Notes: generated by a model from the letters alone, not told the origin. A stretch of DNA of 26,565 nt from an uncultured Oscillospiraceae bacterium (GCA_910588415.1 CAJUPK010000014.1:1-26565); one strand, 5' to 3'. Positions 1 to 8,941 are shown, numbered from the stretch's first letter. Numbers and translations are program-made.

Positions 1-1039
1 AGTGGCCAATGGCATCGTTGAAGGTATCCAGGTCCCACCAGGAGCCGGTAAAGGCGGCGTAAGTGCCGTTAGAACCTTTTTCGTTAAACTGGGAGGTCTT
101 TAAGGTCAAAACTTCCGGGTCCAGCAGGCCGTTGGAGGCGAACTTCCAGATATACTTGGCGCCTGCCATCATCTCGTCAGAATCGGAATACTGATAGTTA
201 CAGACCTTGTAGTCATTGTCCACGTCAAAGGGCAGCCCAAGAGAGTCGTGAGAGCCCAGACGGGGGAAGAACATCTCGTACAGCTGTGCAATGCCGCCCA
301 GGTTTTCGCCCAGCAGCAGGCCGTTGGCCCCCAGTTCTTTCACACTGCGCTCTACAAAGGTGTAGAACTTATCGGCAGTGGTGGGGAAGTCCACGTCCAG
401 CTCTTCCATGTAGTCGGTGGATACATAGATGCCATGGGGCGGCTCGTTCAGGTTCTCATAGCCGCGGCCGGTTTGGGTGGGCAAGAACCAGCTCTGGCCG
501 TTTTTGGTGGCGTACAGTTCCATCTCTGGGTGGATAAGGGCATATAGATGGGGGTACTTTTCTTCATCCACCATCTCCGTCAGATCCCAGATCTGGCCGG
601 ACTCGCCCAGTTTTTGGTAAATCTCCCGGGTGTAGGCCGTAATGCCGCCAAAGAAAGCCTGGGGGATTTCGCCGCCAGCAATCATCAGGTTCAGCTGCTG
701 GGTGTAATCGTCATCCGTGGGAACTGTCATGGGCTCATAGTTCATCTTCAGGTTGGTGATCTCCTCGATCTTGGGGGCAATAATGTCTTTGTCCTCTTCC
801 GGTCCGGTCCAACCCTGCTCGAACCAGGTGATGCTGATCTCATCGTGGTTTGCAAATTCCGGATAGGTGGCCGCCAGCTCATTTTCTGGAGCGGAATTTT
901 CTGTACCAGAGCTTTCAGCGCCGCTGGAGGCGGAGCTGGGAGCGCTGCTGGCCTCGCCGCCGGAGCAGCCGGCAAATACGACGGCCAGCAGGGCCAGGGC
1001 TGTGAGCAGAGCTGTGAGACGGGCAAAGTGCTTTTTCAT
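1..1039 (-). CDS. Extracellular solute-binding lipoprotein of a sugar ABC transporter (3' end outside window)
   Basis: Substrate-binding lipoprotein of an LplA/YtcQ-type carbohydrate ABC importer, anchored outside the membrane. The ATG at 1039 follows AAAGGAAG at good spacing. The N-terminus is a lipoprotein signal: two lysines, a hydrophobic run rich in Leu/Ala, then the lipobox FAGC, followed by a Ser/Ala/Gly/Glu-rich linker typical of Clostridia. About 346 residues are visible before the window edge; the family is usually 500-560 aa, so the C-terminal third is missing here. It is the last visible gene of an operon with the two permeases upstream (66-bp gap). Genes of this class usually lack their own ATPase and borrow a shared MsmX-like one, and none is seen nearby. 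The substrate cannot be named from sequence; complex oligosaccharides are typical for the family. Confidence 0.88.
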   Translation of the reverse strand, partial: MKKHFARLTALLTALALLAVVFAGCSGGEASSAPSSASSGAESSGTENSAPENELAATYPEFANHDEISITWFEQGWTGPEEDKDIIAPKIEEITNLKMNYEPMTVPTDDDYTQQLNLMIAGGEIPQAFFGGITAYTREIYQKLGESGQIWDLTEMVDEEKYPHLYALIHPEMELYATKNGQSWFLPTQTGRGYENLNEPPHGIYVSTDYMEELDVDFPTTADKFYTFVERSVKELGANGLLLGENLGGIAQLYEMFFPRLGSHDSLGLPFDVDNDYKVCNYQYSDSDEMMAGAKYIWKFASNGLLDPEVLTLKTSQFNEKGSNGTYAAFTGSWWDLDTFNDAIGH

Positions 1040-1105
1040 GTTCTCGCTTCCTTTCATTCATCGGTATGCCTTGCGCTTACAAATCGAACCTGCATATTGG
1101 AAGGC

Positions 1106-1990
1106 CTATTCCTTTACAGAACCGACCATCATGCCGCGGATAAAGTATTTTTGGGCAAAGGGGTAGATCATGAAGATGGGCAGGACGGTGAATACCAGCA
1201 TGGCCATTTTGACGGACTCTGTGGTGATGGACACCTTGCGCATAGTATGCCCTGTTTTCATGAAGCTGCTCATGTCCGCCCCCTGGATGATGTTGAGCAG
1301 CAGGGTCTGCAGGGGCCACATGGTGGATTTATTGGTCATCACTGTGCCGTCAAACCAGTCGTTCCAGTGGAACAGCCCGCCCAACAGGGCAACAGTGGCA
1401 ATGGCTGGCACAATCAGGGGCAAAATGATGCGGAAGAAGATCATGGGGTAGCTGGCGCCGTCCAGCTGGGCGCTTTCCTCCAAAGAGGGGGGAAGATCCT
1501 TGATGGCAATGCGCAGAAGCATGATGTGGAAAGGCGTGACAGCCCAGGGGATGATATAAACCCAGATGGTGTTGATCATGTGTAGCTGCTGGCAGATGAT
1601 GTAGTAGGGGATCAGGCTGCTGCCAAAGTACATGGGGACCACAATAAGCCAGTTGAGAACTTTGCGGAAGGGCAGGTCTGACTTACTGATGGTGTAGGCA
1701 TACAGGGTGTTGAAGGCGACCCCCAGCACAGTGCCCACGACCGTGCGGAACACAGTGACCCACAGACTGCGCAGCAGGCGCTTGTCTTTAAAAATGGTCT
1801 CGTAGTTATCCAGGGTGAAGGCCCGGGGGAAGAAGTAGATGCCGCCTTTCATGGCGTCGGTGCCATCGTTAAAGGAGAGAGCCAGTATGTATACAAAGGG
1901 ATAGAGACAGACCAGCGCAAACAGGCTGAGAAAGATTACATTGAAAATGTCGAAGGCCTTTTCTCCGGGAGAGCGTTTTAAGTTTTCCAT
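1106..1990 (-). CDS. Carbohydrate ABC transporter permease, LplC/MalG-like
   Basis: Inner-membrane permease of the sugar importer, 294 aa, the usual length. Six hydrophobic segments can be seen, the first at about residues 15-37. The cytoplasmic EAA loop that docks the ATPase is clear near residues 170-200 (EESAQLDGASY, then IILPL). The C-terminus is short and ends GMMVGSVKE, in the style of LplC/YtcP proteins. It starts 17 bp after the stop of the other permease, so the two are probably co-transcribed and pair as a heterodimer. The start at 1990 is preceded by a GGAGG-type site. Family assignment is firm; substrate unknown. Confidence 0.9.
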   Translation of the reverse strand: MENLKRSPGEKAFDIFNVIFLSLFALVCLYPFVYILALSFNDGTDAMKGGIYFFPRAFTLDNYETIFKDKRLLRSLWVTVFRTVVGTVLGVAFNTLYAYTISKSDLPFRKVLNWLIVVPMYFGSSLIPYYIICQQLHMINTIWVYIIPWAVTPFHIMLLRIAIKDLPPSLEESAQLDGASYPMIFFRIILPLIVPAIATVALLGGLFHWNDWFDGTVMTNKSTMWPLQTLLLNIIQGADMSSFMKTGHTMRKVSITTESVKMAMLVFTVLPIFMIYPFAQKYFIRGMMVGSVKE

Positions 1991-2007
1991 AGCAGCCTCC
2001 TCCTTTC

Positions 2008-2955
2008 TTACACCAGGGAACCCTGGTCAAATTTATCGGCCAGAAAATTGGTAACCATGAAGAGGCCCAGGGAGATGACCGATTTGAACAGGCCCATAGC
2101 CGCGCCGACAGACAGATCGTTGACTGTGCCGCTGGTCAAGGTGCGAAGCACAGCGGTGTCCAGAATATCGGAGAGTTCCCGGGTGGCCAGGTTGGACATG
2201 GTCCAAAGCTGGTCGAATCCAGCGCTCATCAGGCTGCCCACTTGCAGGATAAACATGAGTACAACGGTTTTTGAGATGGATGGAAGGGTGATGTAGAGAG
2301 CCTGTTTCAGTCTTCCTGCCCCATCCATCATAGCTGCCTCGTACTGCTCGGTGGAGATGCTGGACATGGCGGACATGTAGAAGATAGTGTTATACCCCAG
2401 GGTCTTCCATAGATCGGTGAAGAGGATAACAGGATAAAACCAGCCCAGACTCTGCATAAACAGCACAGGCTCTGCAGTAATACCCAGGCTTTGCAGCAGA
2501 TTGTTGACCACACCCGTGCTGCCCAGCAGAGAGTACCAAAGTCCCGCCGCGATGACCCAGGACACAAAATTGGGGATGTACACCACGGTTTGAATGGTCT
2601 TTTTAAAGCGTTCCCGGCGCAGCTCATTAATAAGCAGCGAAAACAGGATGGGCATGGGAAAACAGACAATGAGTTTCATAGAGCTGATAATCAGCGTGTT
2701 GCGGAAGGCCCTTCCAAAAGTCGGGGTGCTGAAGAGCCGCTGGAAATTGTAGAGGCCCACAAACTTGCTGCCAAAAAATCCAGAGACAGGGTCGTACTGC
2801 TGAAAGGCCATGACCAGGCCTACCATGGGCATATAAGCGAATAGAATCAGCACGATGACGCCTGGAAGCGCAAAGAGATAGAGCCATTTGTATTTTTTCA
2901 TCAGTCTGAGGCGTTCTCTGCGCGACGCCTCTTTTTGTGCGGCAGTTTTTTGCAT
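2008..2955 (-). CDS. Carbohydrate ABC transporter permease, LplB-like
   Basis: First gene of the transporter operon, 315 aa. A basic N-terminus (about 25 residues, Lys/Arg rich) leads into the first membrane segment at about 27-50. The EAA loop lies near residues 215-240 (YEAAMMDGAGRLKQ, then LPSI). Together with the gene at 1106-1990 it forms the LplB/LplC permease pair that in Bacillus and Clostridia imports oligosaccharides using a shared ATPase. The ATG at 2955 has AAAGGAG about 11 bases upstream, placed in the loop of a small inverted repeat (ACCAA/TTGGT, 2961-2977). A promoter candidate lies at 3090-3118. Confidence 0.9.
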   Translation of the reverse strand: MQKTAAQKEASRRERLRLMKKYKWLYLFALPGVIVLILFAYMPMVGLVMAFQQYDPVSGFFGSKFVGLYNFQRLFSTPTFGRAFRNTLIISSMKLIVCFPMPILFSLLINELRRERFKKTIQTVVYIPNFVSWVIAAGLWYSLLGSTGVVNNLLQSLGITAEPVLFMQSLGWFYPVILFTDLWKTLGYNTIFYMSAMSSISTEQYEAAMMDGAGRLKQALYITLPSISKTVVLMFILQVGSLMSAGFDQLWTMSNLATRELSDILDTAVLRTLTSGTVNDLSVGAAMGLFKSVISLGLFMVTNFLADKFDQGSLV

Positions 2956-3089
2956 ATCCTACCAATCTCCTTTTGGTAATCTAACCTGGGCAATGTCCAA
3001 AATGGCGGGTAAAGAAGGAAGGTATCTGGCAAGCTTCGTGAATTTCACCAGGAACATGGGACATTGGCTTGGGTTGTTCTGTTACAATT

Positions 3090-3118
3090 ATTATAAAGGA
3101 GAAAGGAGGAATACGCAA
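3090..3118 (-). promoter_or_regulatory. Promoter candidate for the LplB operon
   Basis: On the minus strand TTGCGT (3118-3113) and TATAAT (3095-3090) are separated by 17 bp. The -10 is perfect; the -35 matches only the TTG. It would give a leader of about 130 nt before the ATG at 2955. Confidence 0.5.
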
Positions 3119-3311
3119 TTAGACAAAAAGGATCAAGATGTGGATAAAAAACGAATTCTTCTCACTTTTTGGGGCAATATGGGTGAAAATGGAAGCGGTT
3201 TTCTTCTGGATTCCATAGGGGACGACCACGGACTTCAAAGGCGGCGAAAGGAATAGGAAAGGAACGAGAGGCAACCAAAGGGATTTCTGAAGTCAGCGGG
3301 GCGGCATAAAG

Positions 3312-3352
3312 AAGAGACGGTACAGCCCATCAATAGGGCTGCACTGTCTCTT
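3312..3352 (-). terminator. Hairpin, likely terminator of the alcohol dehydrogenase transcript
   Basis: AGAGACGGTACAGCCC (3313-3328) pairs with 3336-3351 over 16 positions with one G-U pair and one mismatch, with a loop of 7 bases. Read leftward it is followed by a pyrimidine/T-rich run (TTCTTTAT). It lies about 220 bp past the stop of the dehydrogenase gene, so it is a late terminator; the T-tract is modest. Confidence 0.5.
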
Positions 3353-3571
3353 GAGCAAGGGCATAATCGGACGGAGGAGGCATGAAAGAACACACAGGAA
3401 GCAAGTGACGGACTCGCGACCAATCAGCCAGCAGGTTCCCTCTGTAAGGCCAGGCTGATCGCTGCCAACAGAGCGGCCTGATACGGATAGGCAAAGAAGG
3501 CTATCGCCAGAGAGGACCAGGAGCAGCTTTTCTTTCTGGATTCCGGTTTCCTAGGAGCTGCTCCAGGTGGA

Positions 3572-4585
3572 TTAGGTCTGGGGCAGTACCAACACCTTGA
3601 TGGACTCGCTGCCCCGCTGGGCCTCGACGGCCTCTGACAGCTGGCTTAAGGGGAAACGGTGGGTGATAATAGGGGTAAAGTCCACCCGGCCAGCGTTAAT
3701 CAGCGCGACAGCCCGGGCGTGGGTGTCAGGATTCACAAAGGAGCCCTTGATGGTCAGCTCCTTCTTATACACATCGAAGAGGGGCAGAGGGAAACTGGCC
3801 TCTGGCTTTGGCACGCTGAACAGCACCAGAACCGCGCCTTTTTTGGCAAAGTCGAAGGCGCTTTGCACAGCGGGATTGTTGCCAACGCACTCAATGACCA
3901 CATCGGCGGAATTTTCAGCAAGCTGACGGCTGGCTGGGTTCGTGGGGTCTATAACCAGATCCGCGCCCAGCCGGAGAGCGGCCTGGCGGCGTTTCTCGTT
4001 GGGCTCGCTGAGCAGAAGCCGGGCCGCGCCGGAGAGTTTTGCCAGCTGCAGCATAATCAGTCCAATAGCCCCGCCGCCGACCACACAGACGGTCTGTCCC
4101 GGCTTGATGGCAGCCAGGTCCAGTCCGTGGAGGCAGCAGGCCAGGGGTTCGGCCATGGCTCCCGACTCAGAAGAGACGTCCTTGTTCAGCAAGAAGGCCT
4201 GGGAGGCTGGCACCAGGCTGTATTGGGCAAAGCCGCCGTCCTGGGTGACGCCCACAGCCTGCATGGTCTCACAGAGCTGCTTCTTGCCATTCTGGCAGTA
4301 TTCACACTGGCCGCAATAAATATTGGGGTCAACGGTTACATGGTCCCCCACAGCCAGAGAGGAAACATCGCTTCCCACGGCCACCACCTCGCCGGCATAC
4401 TCATGGCCCAGCACCACGGGAGGGGTTACGTCTGCAGAGCCGGGCTCTCCGTTTTTGATATGTACGTCTGTGCCGCACACGCCGCAGGCCATATTTTTGA
4501 TGACAACCTCGCCGGGGCCGGGGGTAGGCTGTTCAACCTCCCGGAGCTCAAAGGCGCCGCTGCCAATAAAGAAATTTGCTTTCAT
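3572..4585 (-). CDS. Zinc-dependent alcohol dehydrogenase (MDR family)
   Basis: Medium-chain NAD(P)-dependent dehydrogenase, 337 aa, acting in the cytoplasm on an alcohol or polyol. Catalytic zinc ligands are recognisable: Cys37 in GVCGTD, His61-Glu62 in GHEYAG, and the Glu146 region (AEPLAC). The structural zinc lobe is present with four cysteines in C-x2-C-x2-C-x7-C spacing (Cys91, 94, 97, 105). The Rossmann motif GGGAIG is at 170-175. Overall it resembles the sorbitol/threonine dehydrogenase branch, but substrate cannot be decided. ATG at 4585 follows AGGAG. A terminator-like hairpin at 4619-4644 separates it from the rex-adhE operon, so it is probably transcribed separately or by read-through. 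Confidence 0.88.
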   Translation of the reverse strand: MKANFFIGSGAFELREVEQPTPGPGEVVIKNMACGVCGTDVHIKNGEPGSADVTPPVVLGHEYAGEVVAVGSDVSSLAVGDHVTVDPNIYCGQCEYCQNGKKQLCETMQAVGVTQDGGFAQYSLVPASQAFLLNKDVSSESGAMAEPLACCLHGLDLAAIKPGQTVCVVGGGAIGLIMLQLAKLSGAARLLLSEPNEKRRQAALRLGADLVIDPTNPASRQLAENSADVVIECVGNNPAVQSAFDFAKKGAVLVLFSVPKPEASFPLPLFDVYKKELTIKGSFVNPDTHARAVALINAGRVDFTPIITHRFPLSQLSEAVEAQRGSESIKVLVLPQT

Positions 4586-4618
4586 GATATGATCGCTCCT
4601 ATTTGTAAAATGAGAACA

Positions 4619-4644
4619 GGGGCAGCTTATACAGAAGCCGCCCC
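4619..4644 (-). terminator. Terminator-like hairpin after the rex-adhE-kinase operon
   Basis: GGGGCAGCTT (4619-4628) pairs with AAGCCGCCCC (4635-4644), 10 bp with one wobble and a 6-base loop. Read leftward it is followed by TGTTCTCATTTT. It sits between the kinase stop (4770) and the dehydrogenase start (4585). Confidence 0.55.
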
Positions 4645-4769
4645 CTCCTCTAAAAATTCTATTTTGTGATTGCCCGCAAGCCCAGCCGTGCGATTACCCA
4701 GCTTTCTTTACGCAGCCGGGAGCGTGTGGCTTTGTGTGGTCCTGCGAACTGCCCGCGTGGGTATCCCGC

Positions 4770-5525
4770 TTATTCGTACTCGACCACGTTCACCCAGCCC
4801 ATAAGGAACTCTTTCTCCTCGGGCTTGCCCTTGACGGACTGGCTGGCAGCCACAATGGGCAGCCACTTCTGCACATACTGCTTGGCGGTATCGGACTTCT
4901 TGCAGAAGATATCCAGATACTTCTCCGCGCCGTCCATATCGCCGTTCAGCCAGAACAGCAGGTATGTCCGGGCCGCGTCAGCACTGGCGTTGCCCTGGGT
5001 GGCGTGAGCCCAGTCCAGCACGGCATAACCGCCGTCCGGCTTGATGATTACGTTGGAGGGGTTGAAGTCCCCGTGGCAGAGCTTGCGGTGTTTGGGCAGG
5101 CTGTCCAGACGGGCGTCCAGCTCATAGCGGGTGGTGGCGTCCAGGCCAGTCTGAGAGATCTTCCGGCGCATTTTATCCTGCAGCAAGGTGAGCATGGGGG
5201 CGGTATGCTTGTGAATCTCCAGCTGGATGTCCACCAGCCGCTCCAGATACTCTTCCTTCTTCTCAGGGTTCTCGGCCATCATCCGGTCCATGGTCTTGCC
5301 CTCGATAAAGTCGGTGACAATGGCCCACTTGCCGTCTACCATCTCTACCCCCTGCACCCGGGGCATGGGTACGCCGGTTTCCTCTACGCGGGCGATGTTC
5401 AACGCCTCGTTGAGAATGTCGGCTTTGGAGTAGTCCTCGTCAAAAACCTTAATGACCTTGCCCTCTTCCCGATAGATGGTCTTGGAGGTGCGCGCAGCGA
5501 TTACTCTTGCATTTTCCAGATTCAT
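4770..5525 (-). CDS. Phosphotransferase family protein (APH/choline-kinase fold)
   Basis: A 251-aa protein of the aminoglycoside-phosphotransferase-like kinase superfamily. Visible parts are an N-lobe with a likely ATP-binding lysine (Lys26 in KVIKVF), a hinge near residues 68-80, the catalytic loop HGDFNPSN at 151-158 (Asp153 as base, Asn158 as metal ligand) and the metal-binding LDWAH at 170-174 in place of DFG. It lies 17 bp after adhE with AAGGAGGAG before its ATG, so it is the third gene of a rex-adhE-kinase operon. It resembles, from memory, the TIGR02172-type family of uncharacterised bacterial kinases rather than a resistance enzyme. The substrate is unknown; the operon suggests a small metabolite tied to fermentation or redox state, which is inference only. 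Confidence 0.78.
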   Translation of the reverse strand: MNLENARVIAARTSKTIYREEGKVIKVFDEDYSKADILNEALNIARVEETGVPMPRVQGVEMVDGKWAIVTDFIEGKTMDRMMAENPEKKEEYLERLVDIQLEIHKHTAPMLTLLQDKMRRKISQTGLDATTRYELDARLDSLPKHRKLCHGDFNPSNVIIKPDGGYAVLDWAHATQGNASADAARTYLLFWLNGDMDGAEKYLDIFCKKSDTAKQYVQKWLPIVAASQSVKGKPEEKEFLMGWVNVVEYE

Positions 5526-5542
5526 AACTTAACTCCTCCTTC

Positions 5543-8143
5543 TTATTTGCCGTAGTAGCACTTAATATAGATATCCTTGATCTCGCTCATCAGCGGATAG
5601 CGGGGGTTAGCTCCTGTACACTGGTCGTTAAAGGCGTTCTCCACCATCTCGTCCAGAGTGGCTTTGAAAGCGTCTTCCGTAATGCCATAGTCCTTGATGG
5701 TCTTCTTGATGCCAATGATCCCCTTGAGTTCCTCCAGCTTCTGGATCAGGCTCTCCAGCAGCTCGTCATCGTTATTGCCGGAGAAGCCGCAGGCACGGGC
5801 AATCTCAGCATAACGGGCCTTGGCATGGGGATGCTGATACTGGGAGAAGGTGCCCATTTTGGTGGGAACCTCGGCGGAGTTGTAGCGGATTACGTCCGTA
5901 AGGATGACCGCGTTGGCTACGCCGTGGGGCAGATGGTGGTAGGCGCCCAGCTTGTGGGCCATGGAGTGGTTCAGGCCCAGGAAGGCGTTGGCGAAAGCCA
6001 TACCGGCAATGCAGCTGGCCTCGGCCATCTTCTCGCGGGCATAGGGGTCGTTGGCGCCGTTCTCATAGGCGGAGGGCAGATACTGGAACACCAGCTTGAT
6101 GGCTTCCAGAGCCAGGCCGTCTGTAAAGGGAGACGCCATGATGGATACATAAGCCTCAATGGCATGGGTCATGGCGTCAATGCCGGAGGCACTGGTCAGG
6201 CCCTTGGGCTGGTTCATCATGTTGTCCACATCCACAATGGCCATGGTGGGCAGCAGCTCATAGTCGGCAAGAGGCCACTTGGTGCCGGTCTTCTCATCGG
6301 TGATGATGGCGAAGGGGGTCACCTCGGAGCCAGTACCGGAGGAGGTGGGGATGGCAACCATCATAGCCTTCTGGCCCATCTTGGGGAAGCGGTAGATGCG
6401 CTTGCGGATGTCCATAAAGTCCATGGACATGGACTGGAAGTCAGCGTCTGGATGCTCGTACAAGACCCACATAATCTTCGCGGCGTCCATGGGAGAACCG
6501 CCGCCCAGGGCAATGATCGCGTCGGGCTGGAAGGAGCGGATCTGCTTGACGCCCTCCATGGCGCAGGCCAGAGTCGGGTCGGGAGCTACATCGGCAAACA
6601 CAGCGTACTGGATGCCCAGCTCGTCCAGGCGGTCGGTAAGGGGCTTGGTGTAACCGTTCTGATACAGGAAGCTGTCGGTAACAATAAAGGCCTTCTTCCT
6701 GTTATACTCGGTCTTCAGCTCCTCCAAAGCCACGGGCATGCAGCCCTTCTTGAAGAACACCTTCTCAGGCGTGCGGAACCACAGCATATTCTCTCTCCTC
6801 TCGGCCACGGTCTTGATATTGATAAGATGCTTAACGCCCACGTTTTCTGAGACAGAGTTGCCGCCCCAGGAGCCGCAGCCCAGGGTCAGGGACGGGGCCA
6901 GTTTGAAGTTGTAGATGTCGCCGATGCCGCCGAAAGAGGAGGGAGTGTTGACCACAATACGGCAGGTCTTCATGGCTGCCTGATGGGCCTGGAGCTTCTC
7001 CTGCTGGGCGGGATGGATATAGAGAGAGGCGGTGTGGCCGTAGCCGCCGTCCTCAATGAGACGCTCGGCCTTCTGGATGGCGTCCTCAAAGCTGACGGCC
7101 TTGTACATAGCCAGCACGGGGGAGAGCTTCTCATGGGCAAACTCTTCAGAGATGTCCACGCTCTCCACTTCACCGATAAGGATCTTGGTGGTCTCAGGCA
7201 CAGTAACGCCAGCCAGCTGGGCAATCTTGAAAGCGGACTGGCCCACGATCTTGGCGTTCAAAGCGCCGTTGATGATGATGGTCTTGCGGACCTTGTTCAG
7301 CTCGGATTTGGAGAGGATGTGGCAGCCGCGCTTGACAAACTCAGCCTTGACCGCGTCATACAGGGGCTCCAGGGTGATAACAGACTGCTCGGAGGCGCAG
7401 ATCATGCCGTTATCAAAGGTCTTGGAGTGGATGATGGAGTTGACAGCCAGAATCGGGTCGGCGGTGTCATCAATGATGGCGGGCACGTTGCCGGCGCCTA
7501 CGCCCAGAGCGGGGGTGCCGGAGGAGTAGGCGGATTTGACCATGCCGGGACCACCCGTGGCCAGAATGATGTCAGCCTCTGCCATAACCAGGTTGGTCAG
7601 TTCCAGAGAGGGAGCGTCGATCCAGCCGAAGAGCCCTTCGGGTGCGCCAGCTTTAACAGCGGCGTCCAGTACCACTTTAGCAGCGGCAATGGTGCATTTC
7701 TTTGCCCGGGGATGGGGGCTGATGATGATGCCGTTGCGGGTCTTCAGGGCCAACAGGGTCTTGAAGATGGCGGTAGAGGTGGGGTTGGTGGTGGGGATAA
7801 CGGCGGCAATAACGCCGATAGGCTCGGCCACCTTGCGGATGCCGTATGCCTTGTCCTCGTCGATTACACCGCAGGTCTTGGTGTCTTTATAGGTATTGTA
7901 GATATACTCGGCGGCATAGTGGTTTTTAATAACCTTGTCCTCCACAATGCCCATGCCGGTCTCCTCAACGGCCATTCTGGCCAGCGGGATACGCTGAAGG
8001 TTGGCGGCCATAGCCGCGGCGCGGAAAATCTCGTCCACCTGCTGCTGGGTGAAGGTGGCGTACTTCTTCTGTGCTTCGCGCACCCGGGCCAGCATTTTTT
8101 CGAAGGTTTCCACGTTTTCCACGATCTCGTAATTTGTCTCCAT
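5543..8143 (-). CDS. adhE: Bifunctional acetaldehyde-CoA/alcohol dehydrogenase AdhE
   Basis: Reduces acetyl-CoA to acetaldehyde and then ethanol with two NADH, regenerating NAD+ in fermentation; the family assembles into spirosomes. The N-terminal aldehyde dehydrogenase domain (about 1-440) carries the catalytic Cys249 in FDNGMICASEQ. A linker leads to the C-terminal iron-dependent alcohol dehydrogenase domain, with GGGSPMDAAK for nucleotide binding and the iron ligands in DAMTHAIEAY and in the HSMAHKLGAYHHLPHG region. I choose ATG 8143 (866 aa, the normal family length). Longer frames starting at TTG 8203 or ATG 8155 add residues without a sensible ribosome site. It sits 63 bp after rex, which in Clostridia and related Firmicutes represses adhE when NADH is low. 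Confidence 0.96.
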   Translation of the reverse strand: METNYEIVENVETFEKMLARVREAQKKYATFTQQQVDEIFRAAAMAANLQRIPLARMAVEETGMGIVEDKVIKNHYAAEYIYNTYKDTKTCGVIDEDKAYGIRKVAEPIGVIAAVIPTTNPTSTAIFKTLLALKTRNGIIISPHPRAKKCTIAAAKVVLDAAVKAGAPEGLFGWIDAPSLELTNLVMAEADIILATGGPGMVKSAYSSGTPALGVGAGNVPAIIDDTADPILAVNSIIHSKTFDNGMICASEQSVITLEPLYDAVKAEFVKRGCHILSKSELNKVRKTIIINGALNAKIVGQSAFKIAQLAGVTVPETTKILIGEVESVDISEEFAHEKLSPVLAMYKAVSFEDAIQKAERLIEDGGYGHTASLYIHPAQQEKLQAHQAAMKTCRIVVNTPSSFGGIGDIYNFKLAPSLTLGCGSWGGNSVSENVGVKHLINIKTVAERRENMLWFRTPEKVFFKKGCMPVALEELKTEYNRKKAFIVTDSFLYQNGYTKPLTDRLDELGIQYAVFADVAPDPTLACAMEGVKQIRSFQPDAIIALGGGSPMDAAKIMWVLYEHPDADFQSMSMDFMDIRKRIYRFPKMGQKAMMVAIPTSSGTGSEVTPFAIITDEKTGTKWPLADYELLPTMAIVDVDNMMNQPKGLTSASGIDAMTHAIEAYVSIMASPFTDGLALEAIKLVFQYLPSAYENGANDPYAREKMAEASCIAGMAFANAFLGLNHSMAHKLGAYHHLPHGVANAVILTDVIRYNSAEVPTKMGTFSQYQHPHAKARYAEIARACGFSGNNDDELLESLIQKLEELKGIIGIKKTIKDYGITEDAFKATLDEMVENAFNDQCTGANPRYPLMSEIKDIYIKCYYGK

Positions 8144-8206
8144 GAAATTGCCCATCCTTTGCTGTTTATTTGGAGAAACGCCTGCAAGCCCGGCCAGGGC
8201 CAAAGG

Positions 8207-8863
8207 CTAGTCTGCGTTTCCCTTCGTACTGAAAACTTCTTTTAGGTGGTTGGAAAGCAGTGCCAGCGAAACCGCCATGTTTTCGTTTTGCACCAGAATA
8301 CCTTCCGGCACTCTAAGGTGTACGTTGGCAAAATTCCAAACCGCCAAAATGCCGCTGTCGATCAGCTGGTCGCATACCTCTTGGGCATACGCCCCCGGTA
8401 CCGTAATGATCCCGATGTGTACGCCCACCCTGCGGCACAGGTCCGGCAGCTTTTCCATAGAAAGAATCTTTTTTCCGGCTACCTGGGTTTCCGCCAGGCG
8501 GGGGTCTGCGTCGAAACCAGCCAAAATGTTTAGCCCATACTGAGGAAAGCCGCTGTAAGACAAAAGGGCCTGGCCCAGCTTACCGGCCCCTACCAGCACG
8601 GCGTCCTGGCTGTTGTCATAGCCTAAAAATTTTTCCAGCTCTTTCATCAGCTCCAGGCGCACATAACCCACCTTGGGCCTGCCCAGACTGCTGACCGCGG
8701 CCAGGTCCTTGCGCACCACCACGTCGTTGAGCCGCAGGGCTTCGGCAATGGCGGTGGCGGAAACGTACTTGCCTGGCTCGCTGGGAGGGGTACGCAGAAA
8801 GTTTAAATAGGCGGGCAGTCTTTGCAGGGTCTGCTTAGAGACACATCGGTCCGGCATTTTCAT
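8207..8863 (-). CDS. rex: Redox-sensing transcriptional repressor Rex
   Basis: Homodimeric repressor that reads the NADH/NAD+ ratio. It has an N-terminal winged helix (about residues 1-75; the recognition region contains NDVVVRKDLAAV and GRPKVGY) and a Rossmann domain with VGAGKLGQAL at 91-100. The length of 218 aa is typical. ATG 8863 is preceded by AGAGGTGATT; a GTG two codons earlier lies inside that site and is rejected. It is the first gene of the rex-adhE-kinase operon, so it probably autoregulates. I could not find a classical Rex operator (TTGTTAA-N4-TTAACAA type) in 8864-9003; a TATATT hexamer with a weak -35 lies about 45-50 bases upstream. Confidence 0.95.
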   Translation of the reverse strand: MKMPDRCVSKQTLQRLPAYLNFLRTPPSEPGKYVSATAIAEALRLNDVVVRKDLAAVSSLGRPKVGYVRLELMKELEKFLGYDNSQDAVLVGAGKLGQALLSYSGFPQYGLNILAGFDADPRLAETQVAGKKILSMEKLPDLCRRVGVHIGIITVPGAYAQEVCDQLIDSGILAVWNFANVHLRVPEGILVQNENMAVSLALLSNHLKEVFSTKGNAD

Positions 8864-8941
8864 AATCACCTCTTTTCTTCTTTTTCTGGACGGTTCCTCT
8901 TACTGCTAATAATATAACACATTCTTTGCGAAAAGGGAAGC

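Larger units (their letters stand above)
2956..3571. other. Gene-poor intergenic region of about 600 bp
   Basis: I find no convincing gene. The part next to 2955 is the leader of the LplB operon with a promoter candidate at 3090-3118. A hairpin at 3312-3352 looks like a terminator for the leftward dehydrogenase transcript. On the minus strand, 3424-3571 holds an open frame without ATG whose codons look protein-like and which encodes an Ala/Leu-rich hydrophobic stretch ending at a TGA; it may be a gene remnant. Plus-strand frames around 3131-3256 are short (26-38 codons) and resemble nothing I know. Confidence 0.5.

Noticed and set aside
548..1585. 345-codon plus-strand frame across the sugar transporter genes
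   Set aside because: It crosses the boundary between a permease and the binding-protein gene in antisense and has no domain-like pattern.
3131..3256. Short plus-strand frames after an AAAGGAGG-like stretch
   Set aside because: 26-38 codons, start codons badly placed relative to the site, no recognisable protein; the region is better read as a minus-strand promoter.
6983..8245. 420-codon open frame on the plus strand opposite adhE
   Set aside because: It mirrors adhE codons, is Gly/His/Val rich without any family pattern, and adhE on the other strand is certain.
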